Shown here in pieces: positions 7,298-17,576 of a DNA stretch of 64,000 nt. This DNA is from Arthrobacter sp. Soil782 (GTDB lineage Bacteria; Actinomycetota; Actinomycetes; Actinomycetales; Micrococcaceae): the NCBI RefSeq assembly GCF_001428435.1, contig NZ_LMSO01000012.1, forward strand, positions 1 through 64,000. The letters run 5' to 3'. The notes under the pieces are model-generated. The model saw only the letters and a list, made by a program, of their open reading frames with translations. It had not been told where the DNA came from and made no database searches. The position numbers and the translations under genes are program-made. Each line of letters opens with the position of its first letter. The stretch's first letter is position 1.

Positions 7298-8899
7298 GTG
7301 GCAGACAAGACCGGTGCGGGCAAGCGCCGGAGCCCGGATACCAACCCCTCTCCGGTGGCTGAACAGCTTCCCGTCGTGAAGTCGCCGGCATCGCCGGGCA
7401 AGGCCAAGTCGAAAATCGCGCGGAAAGCAGCCGCCCGGCCGCAGTCCAACCCGACCGATGCCCTGCCGATCACCCCGCAGTCCGCCCGCCCGGACCGTTC
7501 ACAGCTGGCAGCCCGCAAGATGCTTCGGCGCCTTGTCCAGGGAGAATCTCCGCCCACCCAGGCGATGAACCTGGTGGAGCGGCTCGCCGGCAGTCCCTAT
7601 GCCAACCCCACTATCCAGGTGGGAGGCCCCGACGTCGGCGCCCGCCGCACGCTCGATTTCGCGCTCAGTCTCGCTGAGACGATGTTCCGATACGGTGCCG
7701 GAGCGCTGGAAGTCGAGACGAGCATCATTGCCGTGACCGCGGCGTTCGGGCTCGACAACATCGAGGTGGACATCACCAACCAGTCGGTGGTGCTCAACTA
7801 CTCAGCGAAGGACCAGACCCCCACGACCGTTCTGCGCGTGGTACGGTCCTGGACCAACAATTATGCGGGACTGACACGGGTCCACCAGCTGGTGACCGAC
7901 GTCGTCGACGGCGGGGTGGACCGTTCCGAAGCCATCCGGCGCCTTGACGAGATAACTCACCGGCCCAAGCCTTTCCCGCGTTGGATGGTCACGGCCGCCT
8001 TCGGTGTCTTCGCTGCGGCCATCGTGGCGTTCATCGGCGGCGGACCGCTTGGCTCACTGATCTCGTTTGCAAGCTGTATCGGTGTTGACCTGCTCTCGCG
8101 TCAGCTGGGGCGTTGGCGGGTGCCTGAATTTTTTGCGACGGCCACCTCGGCCGCCCTCGTCACGTTGGCCGCAGTGCTGTTGTGGTCGCTGAACGTACCG
8201 ATCGCGCCCGCCCTGGTCGTGGTCGGCGGGATCCTGCTGCTCCTGCCCACCGGCAGGCTCGTATCAGCAACCCAGGACGCGATCAACGGATTCCCGGTGA
8301 CTGCAGCAGGGAGGTTCCTGTCTGCCTTCCTCGTCTTCGCCGGAATTGTGTCCGGCATCGCCGTTGCGCTGGTGCTCGGCAACCTCCTCGGGGTTCCTGA
8401 GCTTGACGTGACGTCGTCGGTCGGCTCCCTGTACCCGCTGCCGGTGGTTGCGGTGCTCATCTTCATCGCGGTTGCAATGATCTGCATTGCCGAGCAGACG
8501 GACATGGCCCTGGTTGTACCTACGTCACTCATCGGAACTGCCGGGTTCCTGCTCTATTCGCTCGTTGTGAACCTCGGCGTCGGCTATCGGCTTGCGCCCG
8601 CCATTGCGGCTGTCCTGATCGGCATGCTCGCGCGGGTGGTTGCCCTCCGGATGGGCGCACCGCAGCTGGTGGTCGCCGTGCCTGCGGTGATGTTCCTCTA
8701 CCCCGGGCTCACGATTTTCCGGTCGATGTATGACCTCACAATCGAGACGGACGTGACCGGCGCTGGCGCCATCGGCCTGTTCAACGCTCTCACCATCATT
8801 TTGGCCATCGCCGGCGGCGTGGTCCTGGGTGACAATCTGGCACGACCGTTCACCAAGAAGCTCAGCAGCAACGAACGACGCCGTAATCGACGCAGATGA
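7298..8899 (+). CDS. ThrE-family threonine/serine exporter
   Basis: About 533 residues. The GTG at 7298 is preferred because AGGAAAGGGG lies seven bases before it; an ATG at 7274 in frame lacks such a site. After a basic, Pro-rich N-terminus of about 75 residues comes the DUF1212 half (residues around 110-240, including LAETMFRYGAGALEVET), then about ten membrane helices ending in VVLGDNLARPF. This two-part order is that of Corynebacterium ThrE, which exports threonine and serine. It ends 10 bases from the converging ung. Confidence 0.85.
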   Translation: MADKTGAGKRRSPDTNPSPVAEQLPVVKSPASPGKAKSKIARKAAARPQSNPTDALPITPQSARPDRSQLAARKMLRRLVQGESPPTQAMNLVERLAGSPYANPTIQVGGPDVGARRTLDFALSLAETMFRYGAGALEVETSIIAVTAAFGLDNIEVDITNQSVVLNYSAKDQTPTTVLRVVRSWTNNYAGLTRVHQLVTDVVDGGVDRSEAIRRLDEITHRPKPFPRWMVTAAFGVFAAAIVAFIGGGPLGSLISFASCIGVDLLSRQLGRWRVPEFFATATSAALVTLAAVLLWSLNVPIAPALVVVGGILLLLPTGRLVSATQDAINGFPVTAAGRFLSAFLVFAGIVSGIAVALVLGNLLGVPELDVTSSVGSLYPLPVVAVLIFIAVAMICIAEQTDMALVVPTSLIGTAGFLLYSLVVNLGVGYRLAPAIAAVLIGMLARVVALRMGAPQLVVAVPAVMFLYPGLTIFRSMYDLTIETDVTGAGAIGLFNALTIILAIAGGVVLGDNLARPFTKKLSSNERRRNRRR

Positions 8900-8909
8900 T
8901 CCGGCGACT

Positions 8910-9653
8910 CTAGCCGCGAAGCCAGTTCACCGGCTCGGCACCCTGTTCGGCGAGGAGCGCATTGGCCCGGCTGAAGGGCCGGGAGCCGAAGAAGCCGCGG
9001 GAGGCTGACAAGGGACTAGGGTGAGCGGACTCGACGAGCGGCGTAGAGCCCAGCAGCGGCTTGAGCTGCTGTGCCTCGCGGCCCCACAGAATGGCAACCA
9101 GCGGCTGGTCACGGGCAACCAGAGCCCGGACGGCGGCATCAGTGACTGCGTTCCAGCCAAGCTTCCGGTGGGAACCCGTTTCACCCGCTCGGACTGTGAG
9201 GACACGGTTGAGCAGCAAGACCCCCTCGTCAGCCCAGCACGAAAGGTCACCGTGGCTGGGTGCCGGTGCCCCAAGATCCGTAGACAGCTCCCTGTAGATG
9301 TTGACCAGGCTGCGCGGCAGTTTGGTTTGCCGGGTAACGGAGAACGCCAGACCGACGGAGTGTCCGGGAGTGGGGTAGGGGTCCTGGCCGACGATGATGA
9401 CCTTGACGTGGTTGAGTGGATAGGTGAAGGTCCGCAGTATGTGGTCCGGGCGCGGCAGCACGTGGGCGCCGGCCGCTTGCTCGAGAGCCAGATCCCGGGC
9501 CAGCTGGTGAATCTGTGGCTGAACGGGCTGAAGCGCTGCCGCCCAGTCGGAAGCCATGATTTCCTCGAGCGTCGCCGGAGCGGCGAACGGCAGCGCTGCG
9601 CCCGTGCCGGAAGGAATGGACAGGGTGGTGCCGCCGTCGTCGTCGTCGTTCAT
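8910..9653 (-). CDS. ung: Uracil-DNA glycosylase, family 1
   Basis: 247 residues from ATG 9653 (MNDDDDGG). The water-activating motif GQDPYP sits at residues 89-94 with catalytic Asp91, and the leucine-loop motif [13 protein letters not shown] starts at His211. Length and motifs are standard for Ung, which removes uracil from DNA as the first step of base-excision repair. The run of Asp codons after the start is unusual but lies outside the fold. It converges with the exporter gene. Confidence 0.95.
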   Translation of the reverse strand: MNDDDDGGTTLSIPSGTGAALPFAAPATLEEIMASDWAAALQPVQPQIHQLARDLALEQAAGAHVLPRPDHILRTFTYPLNHVKVIIVGQDPYPTPGHSVGLAFSVTRQTKLPRSLVNIYRELSTDLGAPAPSHGDLSCWADEGVLLLNRVLTVRAGETGSHRKLGWNAVTDAAVRALVARDQPLVAILWGREAQQLKPLLGSTPLVESAHPSPLSASRGFFGSRPFSRANALLAEQGAEPVNWLRG

Positions 9654-9772
9654 GGTTCTATCTTTGCCCGGATGGGCACTCAAGCTCCACCGCGGGTAAA
9701 TGACAACGGTGTGATTCGCCACTACCATGGGGAAAGTAAATTGGGCGGAAACGGTGGATTGGACGGTGTGTC

Positions 9773-10084
9773 GTGAGCATGCAGGGACCGGCGCAGACAG
9801 ACCAGAACGGCCACGCCGCGGGCGTGCGGGAGTCAGGCCTGGGTGAGCGGGAAGAGCGGATACTTGAGCTCGAGAGACAGTGGTGGAAATACTCGGGGGC
9901 CAAAGAGCAGGCTATTCGTGAGCTGTTTGATCTCTCTGCCACGCACTACTACCAGATCCTCAATGCGCTTATCGATACAGAAGCCGCGCTTGCTCATGAC
10001 CCGATGCTCGTGAAGAGACTGCGTAGACTACGTACAACCCGCCAACGCGCCCGATCAGCGCGCCGTCTTGGCGTCGATGTTTAG
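9773..10084 (+). CDS. DUF3263 protein
   Basis: 103 residues from GTG 9773 (ATG 9779 is possible). The core [19 protein letters not shown] followed by [20 protein letters not shown] matches the actinobacterial DUF3263 family, whose helical layout suggests a small helix-turn-helix DNA-binding protein. The C-terminus is Arg-rich. It precedes the LytR_C gene by 36 bases, an order common in Actinobacteria, so the pair is probably co-transcribed. Its molecular role is not established. Confidence 0.8.
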   Translation: MSMQGPAQTDQNGHAAGVRESGLGEREERILELERQWWKYSGAKEQAIRELFDLSATHYYQILNALIDTEAALAHDPMLVKRLRRLRTTRQRARSARRLGVDV

Positions 10085-10120
10085 CACCCACGTCCACCCA
10101 ATCCGAGGATTCCCCGCACC

Positions 10121-10813
10121 ATGACCCAATACCCCCGCGACGAATTCGACCAGGTTCCCGAATCCGCCGCCCGGCAGGGAGTCCACCGCGAGCGCATTGT
10201 GCCTACGCGATCTAGCGGTCTGGCATTGAAGGTTGTTGCGGGAGTCCTGGTCCTCGCGGTTGGCCTGGCCGCATACTTCCTCTTTCCGCGCCTTGGGCTT
10301 GGGCAGGCCAGCGATGTCACTCCGGGGAGCACCAGTTCTGCGCCGATGCCGTCCATCACGGCCGAGGGGGCGGAGGGAGAACCCAGCGAAGACGCCAGTG
10401 AATCTGCGGAGCCCACGGAATCTGTGTCGCCCAGTGCCGCACCCACTCCCGGGGAAGAGCCGACTGCCGGCTCGGAACCGACAACCGAAGAGGAACCGAC
10501 AGCCGAGGCAACCGATTCGCCGTCAGAAGCGGCAGCAGTCGTCGACATCACCCAGCCGGTTGCCGTGCTGAACGCCACCGCGGTCAGTGGGCTGGCAAGC
10601 ACAGCGGCGGGCAGGCTGCAGGCGGATGGCTGGAACGTGACCCAGATCGGCAACTGGTCCGGCCAGCAGCTGCAGGGGTCCATCGTGCTCTACAACGCAG
10701 AGGAGCAGCGCCCCACGGCTGAGGCGCTCGCCGGTGCCCTTGGTATCGGCGCTGTCCAGGGCAATGCGGGTTTCGGCGATATCACGGTGGTGGTCGGCCC
10801 CGGCTTCCAGTGA
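10121..10813 (+). CDS. LytR C-terminal domain membrane protein
   Basis: 230 residues. A cytoplasmic basic N-terminus of about 35 residues is followed by one membrane helix (residues 36-56, LALKVVAGVLVLAVGLAAYF), a Pro/Ser/Glu/Thr-rich linker to about residue 145, and a LytR_C domain (VAVLNATAVSGLASTAAG onward). LytR_C domains occur in cell-envelope proteins and are thought to act at the wall side. The linker suggests the domain reaches into the peptidoglycan. A GAGGA lies about 11 bases upstream of the ATG. Confidence 0.85.
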   Translation: MTQYPRDEFDQVPESAARQGVHRERIVPTRSSGLALKVVAGVLVLAVGLAAYFLFPRLGLGQASDVTPGSTSSAPMPSITAEGAEGEPSEDASESAEPTESVSPSAAPTPGEEPTAGSEPTTEEEPTAEATDSPSEAAAVVDITQPVAVLNATAVSGLASTAAGRLQADGWNVTQIGNWSGQQLQGSIVLYNAEEQRPTAEALAGALGIGAVQGNAGFGDITVVVGPGFQ

Positions 10814-10891
10814 GCCGCCCGGTTAAGGATCAATAACATTCACTGTGTTCCGCATCACTGCTTTCGAGTTCTGGGATTAGATGTATCTCAG

Positions 10892-10916
10892 CCCCGCCGT
10901 CAATAGTTAAGCGGGG
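10892..10916 (+). promoter_or_regulatory. Hairpin in cold-shock gene leader
   Basis: CCCCGC and GCGGGG form a six-base GC stem with a 13-base A/T-rich loop, 24 bases upstream of the cold-shock ATG. It may end the transcript of the LytR_C gene or act as a structured leader of the cold-shock mRNA; no U-tract follows, which favours the second. Confidence 0.4.
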
Positions 10917-10939
10917 GATCTACATAGTGGGAGAACAAC

Positions 10940-11146
10940 ATGGCGCAGGGAACCGTGAAATGGTTCAACGCTGAAAAGGGGTACGGCTTCATCACTGTCG
11001 ATGAGGGCGGGGCGGATGTCTTTGTGCACTGGTCCGCAATAGACATGGAGGGCTACCGTGCACTCGATGAGGGCCAGCGGGTCCAATTCGAAATCGGAGA
11101 AGGCCAGAAGGGCCCGCAGGCGGAGGCCGTGCGGCTCGCATCCTGA
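10940..11146 (+). CDS. Cold-shock protein, CspA family
   Basis: 68 residues, standard length. [15 protein letters not shown] is the first RNA-binding motif (RNP1) and DVFVHWSAI the second (RNP2). These small OB-fold proteins bind single-stranded RNA or DNA and melt secondary structure. GGGAGAA lies before the ATG. Residue H35-W36 differs slightly from the more common VHF/VHY. A strong terminator follows, so the gene is monocistronic. A second, longer family member is at 20501-20884. Confidence 0.93.
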   Translation: MAQGTVKWFNAEKGYGFITVDEGGADVFVHWSAIDMEGYRALDEGQRVQFEIGEGQKGPQAEAVRLAS

Positions 11147-11165
11147 GCAACCCAAGCAACACTGA

Positions 11166-11219
11166 ACAACGACGGCGCGCTTCCCCTGTCAGGGCTGGTG
11201 CGCCGTCGTCGTTGTTTTT
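11166..11219 (+). terminator. Rho-independent terminator after cold-shock gene
   Basis: ACGACGGCGC at 11169-11178 pairs with GCGCCGTCGT at 11200-11209, and the stem is followed by CGTTGTTTTT. The 10-base GC-rich stem and T-run make it a convincing intrinsic terminator. Confidence 0.85.
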
Positions 11220-11235
11220 CCCCAAGGCGAAACAG

Positions 11236-11262
11236 CTTGCACTCGCAGTGTGTGAGTGCTAA
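11236..11262 (+). promoter_or_regulatory. CIRCE operator 1 (HrcA site)
   Basis: CTTGCACTC, nine bases, then GAGTGCTAA. The core GCACTC-N9-GAGTGC is a perfect CIRCE, the HrcA repressor site of heat-shock operons; only the outer bases of the left arm depart from TTAGCACTC. It lies about 185 bases upstream of groEL. Confidence 0.85.
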
Positions 11263-11270
11263 TTATTGTC

Positions 11271-11297
11271 TTAGCACTCTGGTGTGACGACTGCTAA
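11271..11297 (+). promoter_or_regulatory. CIRCE operator 2 (HrcA site)
   Basis: TTAGCACTC, nine bases, then GACTGCTAA: a perfect left arm and a right arm with one mismatch from GAGTGCTAA. It starts eight bases after the first CIRCE, giving two sites 35 bases apart centre to centre, upstream of groEL. Confidence 0.8.
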
Positions 11298-11406
11298 GAC
11301 GCCACACTGGGAGTGAACCAGGCAACCTCTGTGGTGAGGGCTGGTTGGGGAGGTACAGAGATCCTCCCGGATCAGTCCGTCCGTCGCGGGCATCACAGGC
11401 CGGTAG

Positions 11407-13080
<1,674 letters not shown>

Positions 13081-13124
13081 GCTTCCCAGCCTCACCAGCA
13101 GGAATACCTGCGAAGACAGTTACA

Positions 13125-13159
13125 CCAAAGGCCGATCCCTTACAGGGGTCGGCCTTTGG
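13125..13159 (+). terminator. Terminator after groEL
   Basis: CCAAAGGCCGA plus TCCCT pairs with AGGGG plus TCGGCCTTTGG across a three- to four-base loop, a stem of about 15 pairs. It lies 45 bases past the groEL stop. The T-rich part is inside the stem, as in many actinobacterial terminators. Confidence 0.85.
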
Positions 13160-13253
13160 GCTGTGCGAGCCGGAAGATTCGTGCATCTATGGCGGGTTCT
13201 CCGGCCTGGAAGCCGCCGCAGCTGCACAAAACTTCGGGGGTGGGCCGGTTCGG

Positions 13254-13544
13254 CTAGTGCATGAACATGCGGGCGTTGCTCAGCTCTGCCTGACTGTACT
13301 GCTCGGTTGCAACGCCGAGAGCCTGGTTGATGCTGGTCAGCGATTCCTCGACCTTGAGCTGGGTTGCACGCCAGTCCGTCACCAGCTGCTGGAAGTTCTG
13401 CGAGGCCTGACCCTGCCACTCGGACTCCAGGGATCTCAGCCCTGACTGCATGGCATTGACCTCTGCCTGGAGCCGGGCGATGGTATTTTGCACGTCTGCG
13501 CTCTTGGCGGCGAGCGAGTCCGTATTGACGTTGAAGTAGGTCAT
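13254..13544 (-). CDS. WXG100-family type VII secretion target
   Basis: 96 residues from ATG 13544, preceded by a strong AGGAGG. The length is typical of ESAT-6-like proteins: a helical hairpin with the WxG turn as SEWQGQA near the middle. Helices flank it (SADVQNTIARLQAEVNAM and LVTDWRATQLKVEESL). Such proteins are exported as dimers by type VII (ESX) systems. No secretion-machine gene lies close by. It sits between groEL and a two-component pair, an order I associate with Arthrobacter relatives. Confidence 0.88.
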   Translation of the reverse strand: MTYFNVNTDSLAAKSADVQNTIARLQAEVNAMQSGLRSLESEWQGQASQNFQQLVTDWRATQLKVEESLTSINQALGVATEQYSQAELSNARMFMH

Positions 13545-13691
13545 GGTTCCTCCTGGGCTTCTGCTGTGTGTGCGCTGCGCCTTCGACGTTAGAGGGCGCG
13601 GGAAGCGGCGCACGCCCTTGGCAGCGGAATGTGGGTAACCTGCCTGTACCCAAGGGGCCGGGGAGGAGGAGTCCCGTGCAAGAACCGCGGG

Positions 13692-15137
13692 TCAGTCGTC
13701 TGCCGGCGGCGTGCTTTCCGTGTCATGCGGAAGCCGAATGGATAAGGTGGCGCCGCCGCCGGGGGTGTCCTCGAGCCGTACGCTTCCATCATGCTGCGCA
13801 ACCAGCGCCGCGACGATGGCAAGGCCAAGGCCGGTACCGCCGGTTTCCCGGTAGCGTGAGGAGTCTGCCCGGTAAAAGCGCTCGAAGACCCTCGCGGCGT
13901 CTTCCTCGGAGATGCCGGGACCGTGGTCGCGTACCTCGATCACCGAATCGCTTCGGCCATGGATCACGGGAGCGACGCCCACGGCAACCTCGATCGGCGA
14001 CCCTTCGGGCGTATACCGCAGGGCGTTGGTCATCAGGTTTGCGACGACCTGACGGAGGCGGGCCTCGTCGCCGACTGTCGGGGCATGACGCGCCGGTCCA
14101 CCGTCGAGGCCGGTCACGCGGATAGTGCGTTCCGGCGCGATGGCTCGGGCGTCCATGGCGGCGTCGTTTCCCAGCACCAGCAGGTCTAGCGGTTGGGACT
14201 CGAGGGGCCGCTGCTCGTCGATGCGCGCCAGGGTGAGCAGATCTTCGACCAATTGGCCCATCCGCTTGGCTTCGCTCTCGATGCGGCCCATGGCGGCCTT
14301 GACGTCGTCGTCGTTCTGGAGGGCACCGTGACGGTACAGCTCGGAAAATCCGCGAATGGTGACCAGGGGTGTACGAAGTTCATGCGAAGCGTCCGCGACG
14401 AAGCGGCGCATTTTCCGTTCTGAATCCATCCGGGCTGCAAACGCAGACTCGATGTGCGCAAGCATGGCGTTCAGGGAGCGGGAGAGCCTGCCCACCTCGG
14501 TGGCGGGACGCTCAACCTCGACGCGGCGTGAGAGGTCGCCGGCGGCAATCGCCGCCGCTGTCCGCTCGACGCGGCTCAACGGACGGAACTGTCGGGTAAC
14601 CGCAAGGTAGGCGACGATCGAGGCCGCGGCAATTGAAAAGAGGCCGACGGTGAAAATGATGCGTCCGGCTTCTGACACTGTCTGGTTCAGGGTAGACATG
14701 GGGCTGGCAACAGCCACCGACGTGTTGTCCGCCTGCAGAGGGAACACCATGACGCGCCACTCGCTCTCCCCCCTGCTCCCGGGAACCGTGAAGCCCTCCA
14801 CGTCTCGTTCCTCAACTTCTTCGTGATCGAGTAGAGGAAGTTTTGGAACCTCGTAGATCGCAGACGAGTGGGTTGCGCGGATAGCGTTTCCGTTGGAGTC
14901 GAGCCAGACGCCATAGAAGCGGGAAAGGTCCTGGCTGGTGTCACTGCCGATGGTGCCGATGGTGTTGGTCACCAGCTGCGCGTTGGCATCGATGTCCTGG
15001 TCCATCTGGACTATGAGACTGTTGCGGAGCAGGGAGATGGTCACGATCCCCGTGATGGCAACCGTGAACACCATGAGCAGGGTCATGATGGCGATGAGTT
15101 GCGTGCGGAGGGAGGCAGACTTCCAGCGACGTATCAC
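13692..15137 (-). CDS. Membrane sensor histidine kinase, MprB/TcrY type
   Basis: 481 residues. Two membrane helices (about 14-36 and 160-181) enclose an extracytoplasmic sensor loop of about 120 residues; a HAMP linker follows, then the HisKA box FVADASHELRTPL with phospho-accepting His252. The ATPase domain shows the N-box, DHGPGISEEDAARVFERF and GGTGLGLAIV. It autophosphorylates and passes the phosphate to the regulator encoded 21 bases upstream. The loop sequence gives no clue to the signal. Confidence 0.93.
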   Translation of the reverse strand: MIRRWKSASLRTQLIAIMTLLMVFTVAITGIVTISLLRNSLIVQMDQDIDANAQLVTNTIGTIGSDTSQDLSRFYGVWLDSNGNAIRATHSSAIYEVPKLPLLDHEEVEERDVEGFTVPGSRGESEWRVMVFPLQADNTSVAVASPMSTLNQTVSEAGRIIFTVGLFSIAAASIVAYLAVTRQFRPLSRVERTAAAIAAGDLSRRVEVERPATEVGRLSRSLNAMLAHIESAFAARMDSERKMRRFVADASHELRTPLVTIRGFSELYRHGALQNDDDVKAAMGRIESEAKRMGQLVEDLLTLARIDEQRPLESQPLDLLVLGNDAAMDARAIAPERTIRVTGLDGGPARHAPTVGDEARLRQVVANLMTNALRYTPEGSPIEVAVGVAPVIHGRSDSVIEVRDHGPGISEEDAARVFERFYRADSSRYRETGGTGLGLAIVAALVAQHDGSVRLEDTPGGGATLSIRLPHDTESTPPADD

Positions 15138-15158
15138 GGCGGGTACAGAGATGCTCTG

Positions 15159-15869
15159 TTACCGCTTGTCAGCGGTGCGCAGCAGGTAACCGACTCCGCG
15201 TTTGGTCTGAATCAGCGCCGCGGCATCCGGGTTCTTGTCGATTTTGCGCCGCAGGTAGGAGATGTATGACTCCACAATGGAGGCGTCTCCATTGAAGTCG
15301 TACTCCCAGACGTGATCGAGGATCTGCGCTTTGGACAGGACGCGGTTCGGGTTCATCATCAGGTAGCGGAGGAGCTTGAATTCGGTCGGGGACAGGTCGA
15401 TGACCTCCCCGCCGCGGCGCACCTCGTGGGCGTCGTCGTCCAGTTCGAGGTCGTCGACTCGGATGACGGCGCCGTCGTCGTCGTGTGGCTGCGTGCGGCG
15501 CAGGACGGCGCGGATACGGGCAACCACCTCGTCGAGGCTGAAGGGCTTGGTCACGTAATCGTCACCGCCCACGGTGAGGCCGGTGACCTTGTCATCAGTG
15601 TCATCGCGTGCCGTCAGGAAGACCACGGGGAAGTGGCGGCCAGCGGCGCGGAGCCGGCGGGTGACGGTGAAGCCGTCCATATCGGGCAGCATCACGTCGA
15701 GGACGGCGAGGTCTGGATTGTGTGTTTCCGCTGCGGCAAGTGCGTCGCGTCCGTTGGCGGCGGCGACAACATCGAATCCCGCGAACCGCAGGGAAGTGGA
15801 GAGCAGTTCCCGGATATTCGGCTCGTCATCGACTACAAGCAGTTTGGCTTCAGGTACTGATTTATTCAC
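15159..15869 (-). CDS. OmpR-family response regulator, MprA/TcrA type
   Basis: 236 residues from GTG 15869. The receiver domain has the acidic pair VVDDEP, phospho-acceptor Asp58 in LAVLDVMLPD and Lys108 in YVTKPF. The C-terminal winged helix (VIDLSPTEFKLLRYLMMN and SYISYLRRKID) is the OmpR/PhoB DNA-binding domain. It is the first gene of the pair with the histidine kinase. In mycobacteria the similar MprAB responds to envelope stress; whether that holds here is inference. Confidence 0.94.
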   Translation of the reverse strand: MNKSVPEAKLLVVDDEPNIRELLSTSLRFAGFDVVAAANGRDALAAAETHNPDLAVLDVMLPDMDGFTVTRRLRAAGRHFPVVFLTARDDTDDKVTGLTVGGDDYVTKPFSLDEVVARIRAVLRRTQPHDDDGAVIRVDDLELDDDAHEVRRGGEVIDLSPTEFKLLRYLMMNPNRVLSKAQILDHVWEYDFNGDASIVESYISYLRRKIDKNPDAAALIQTKRGVGYLLRTADKR

Positions 15870-15932
15870 GATTCCCAGTATGCTCCCAGCAGCTGGGAGT
15901 TGTCTGGATGCTCTCTGTATGCTCGTCGGGTG

Positions 15933-17576
15933 TCACGTCTGCGGGATGTCTGCGGCATCCATGATGGTGTAGGCGTAGCCCTGTTCGGCGAGGAACCGCT
16001 GACGCTTGGCTGCAAAATCCTGGTCGATGGTGTCACGCGCGACGACGGTATAGAACCGCGCTGCCCTGCCGTCACCCTTCGGCCGCAGCAGCCGGCCCAG
16101 CCGCTGCGCCTCCTCCTGCCGGGAGCCGAAGGACCCTGACACCTGTATTGCCACTGACGCTTCCGGAAGGTCGATCGAGAAATTAGCGACCTTGGAAACC
16201 ACGAGGGTGTGCAGCTCCCCGGAGCGAAAGGCATTGAACAGGCGCTGGCGTTCCTTGACGGACGTCTCACCTTTGATGACGGGAGCATCGAGCCGCTCAC
16301 CCAGCTCATCCAGTTGATCGATGTACTGCCCGATCACGAGGAGCTGTTCGCCCTTGTGCGAGGCGACCAGCTTCTCCACGACCGTTGTCTTCGTCTCGGA
16401 GGTTGCGCACAGACGGTACTTGTCGCCGTCGTCCGCCATTGCGTAGGCGACCCTCTCATCGCGCGGGAGGTCGACCCGCACCTCAACGCAGTCCGCGGGC
16501 GCAATGTAGCCCTGCGCTTCGATGTCCTTCCAGGGCGCGTCATAGCGCTTCGGTCCAATGAGGGAGAACACCTCGCCTTCGCGGCCGTCCTCACGCACCA
16601 AGGTGGCGGTCAGGCCAAGCCGCCGACGGGCCTGCAGGTCAGCGGTCATGCGGAAGATCGGTGCGGGCAGCAGATGAACCTCGTCATACACAATGAGGCC
16701 CCAATCATTGGCGTCGAGCAGTTCGAGGTGCGGGTAGAGCCCGCCGCGGCGCAGAGTCAGCACCTGGTAGGTCGCGATGGTGACCGGTCGGACCTCCTTG
16801 ACGGATCCGGAGTACTCGCCGATCTCTTCTTCGGTCAGCGAGGTCCGCTTGAGCAGTTCGTCCTTCCACTGCCGGGCGGAGACGGTGTTCGTCACGAGGA
16901 TGAGAGTGGTTGTGGAGCTCGTCGCCATGGCCGCGGCGCCCACCAGGGTTTTACCTGCCCCGCAGGGGAGCACAACGACGCCGGACCCTCCCGCCCAGAA
17001 GTTCTCCGTGGCCACCTTTTGGTAGGGACGCAGCGCCCAGCCGTCTTCGTTGAGCATGATGGGGTGCGGGGTGCCGTCAACATAGCCGGCGAGATCCTCA
17101 GCCGGCCACCCGAGTTTGAGCAGGAGCTGCTTCAGTTGCCCGCGCTGGGACGAGTGCACCACCACCGTCTCGCCGTCAATGCGCGGGCCCAGAAGCGGCT
17201 CGATCTTCTTCGCGTGCAGGACTTCCTCGAGCACGGGGTAGTCGTTGGTGCGCAGCACGAGGCCGTGCTGGTCATCCTTTTCCAACCGCAGCCGGCCGTA
17301 GCGGGACATTGTTTCCTCGACGTCGACAAGGAGCGCGTGCGGCACCGGGAAACGGGAGTACTTCAGCAGCGTATCCAGCACCTGTTCGGCGTCGAGCCCT
17401 GCCGCGCGGGCGTTCCACAACCCGAGGGGAGTGAGGCGGTAGCTGTGCACATGCTCCGGCGCGCGCTCCAGTTCGGCGAAAGCGGCGATGGCATGCCGGG
17501 CTTCGGTGGCCTGCTCGTGATCGACCTCCAGCAGGATGGTCTTGTCGCTCTGGACGATAAGCGGGCCGTTAGGCAT
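15933..17576 (-). CDS. XPB-type DNA repair helicase
   Basis: 547 residues from ATG 17576, with AAGGGG upstream on the minus strand. A roughly 180-residue N-terminal domain precedes a superfamily 2 helicase core: VVLPCGAGKT (Walker A), YDEVHLLPAP (DEVH box), GLTATLVRED (motif III) and QEEAQRLGRLLRPKG (motif VI). GLTATLVRED and the RLGRLLRPK end are typical of bacterial XPB/Ercc3. XPB unwinds DNA 3' to 5' and is implicated in repair. The start lies inside the 3' end of the upstream gene by eight bases, so the two are translationally coupled. Confidence 0.92.
   Translation of the reverse strand: MPNGPLIVQSDKTILLEVDHEQATEARHAIAAFAELERAPEHVHSYRLTPLGLWNARAAGLDAEQVLDTLLKYSRFPVPHALLVDVEETMSRYGRLRLEKDDQHGLVLRTNDYPVLEEVLHAKKIEPLLGPRIDGETVVVHSSQRGQLKQLLLKLGWPAEDLAGYVDGTPHPIMLNEDGWALRPYQKVATENFWAGGSGVVVLPCGAGKTLVGAAAMATSSTTTLILVTNTVSARQWKDELLKRTSLTEEEIGEYSGSVKEVRPVTIATYQVLTLRRGGLYPHLELLDANDWGLIVYDEVHLLPAPIFRMTADLQARRRLGLTATLVREDGREGEVFSLIGPKRYDAPWKDIEAQGYIAPADCVEVRVDLPRDERVAYAMADDGDKYRLCATSETKTTVVEKLVASHKGEQLLVIGQYIDQLDELGERLDAPVIKGETSVKERQRLFNAFRSGELHTLVVSKVANFSIDLPEASVAIQVSGSFGSRQEEAQRLGRLLRPKGDGRAARFYTVVARDTIDQDFAAKRQRFLAEQGYAYTIMDAADIPQT

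Noticed and set aside
11254-11279. GAGTGCTAA-N8-TTAGCACTC read as a single palindromic operator
   Set aside because: The arms point the wrong way and the spacer is eight instead of nine bases. It is the junction of two standard CIRCE elements.
13254-13544. Complete type VII secretion locus near the WXG100 gene
   Set aside because: No EccC, EccB, EccD or mycosin-type gene is in the window. Only candidate substrates or partners are present.
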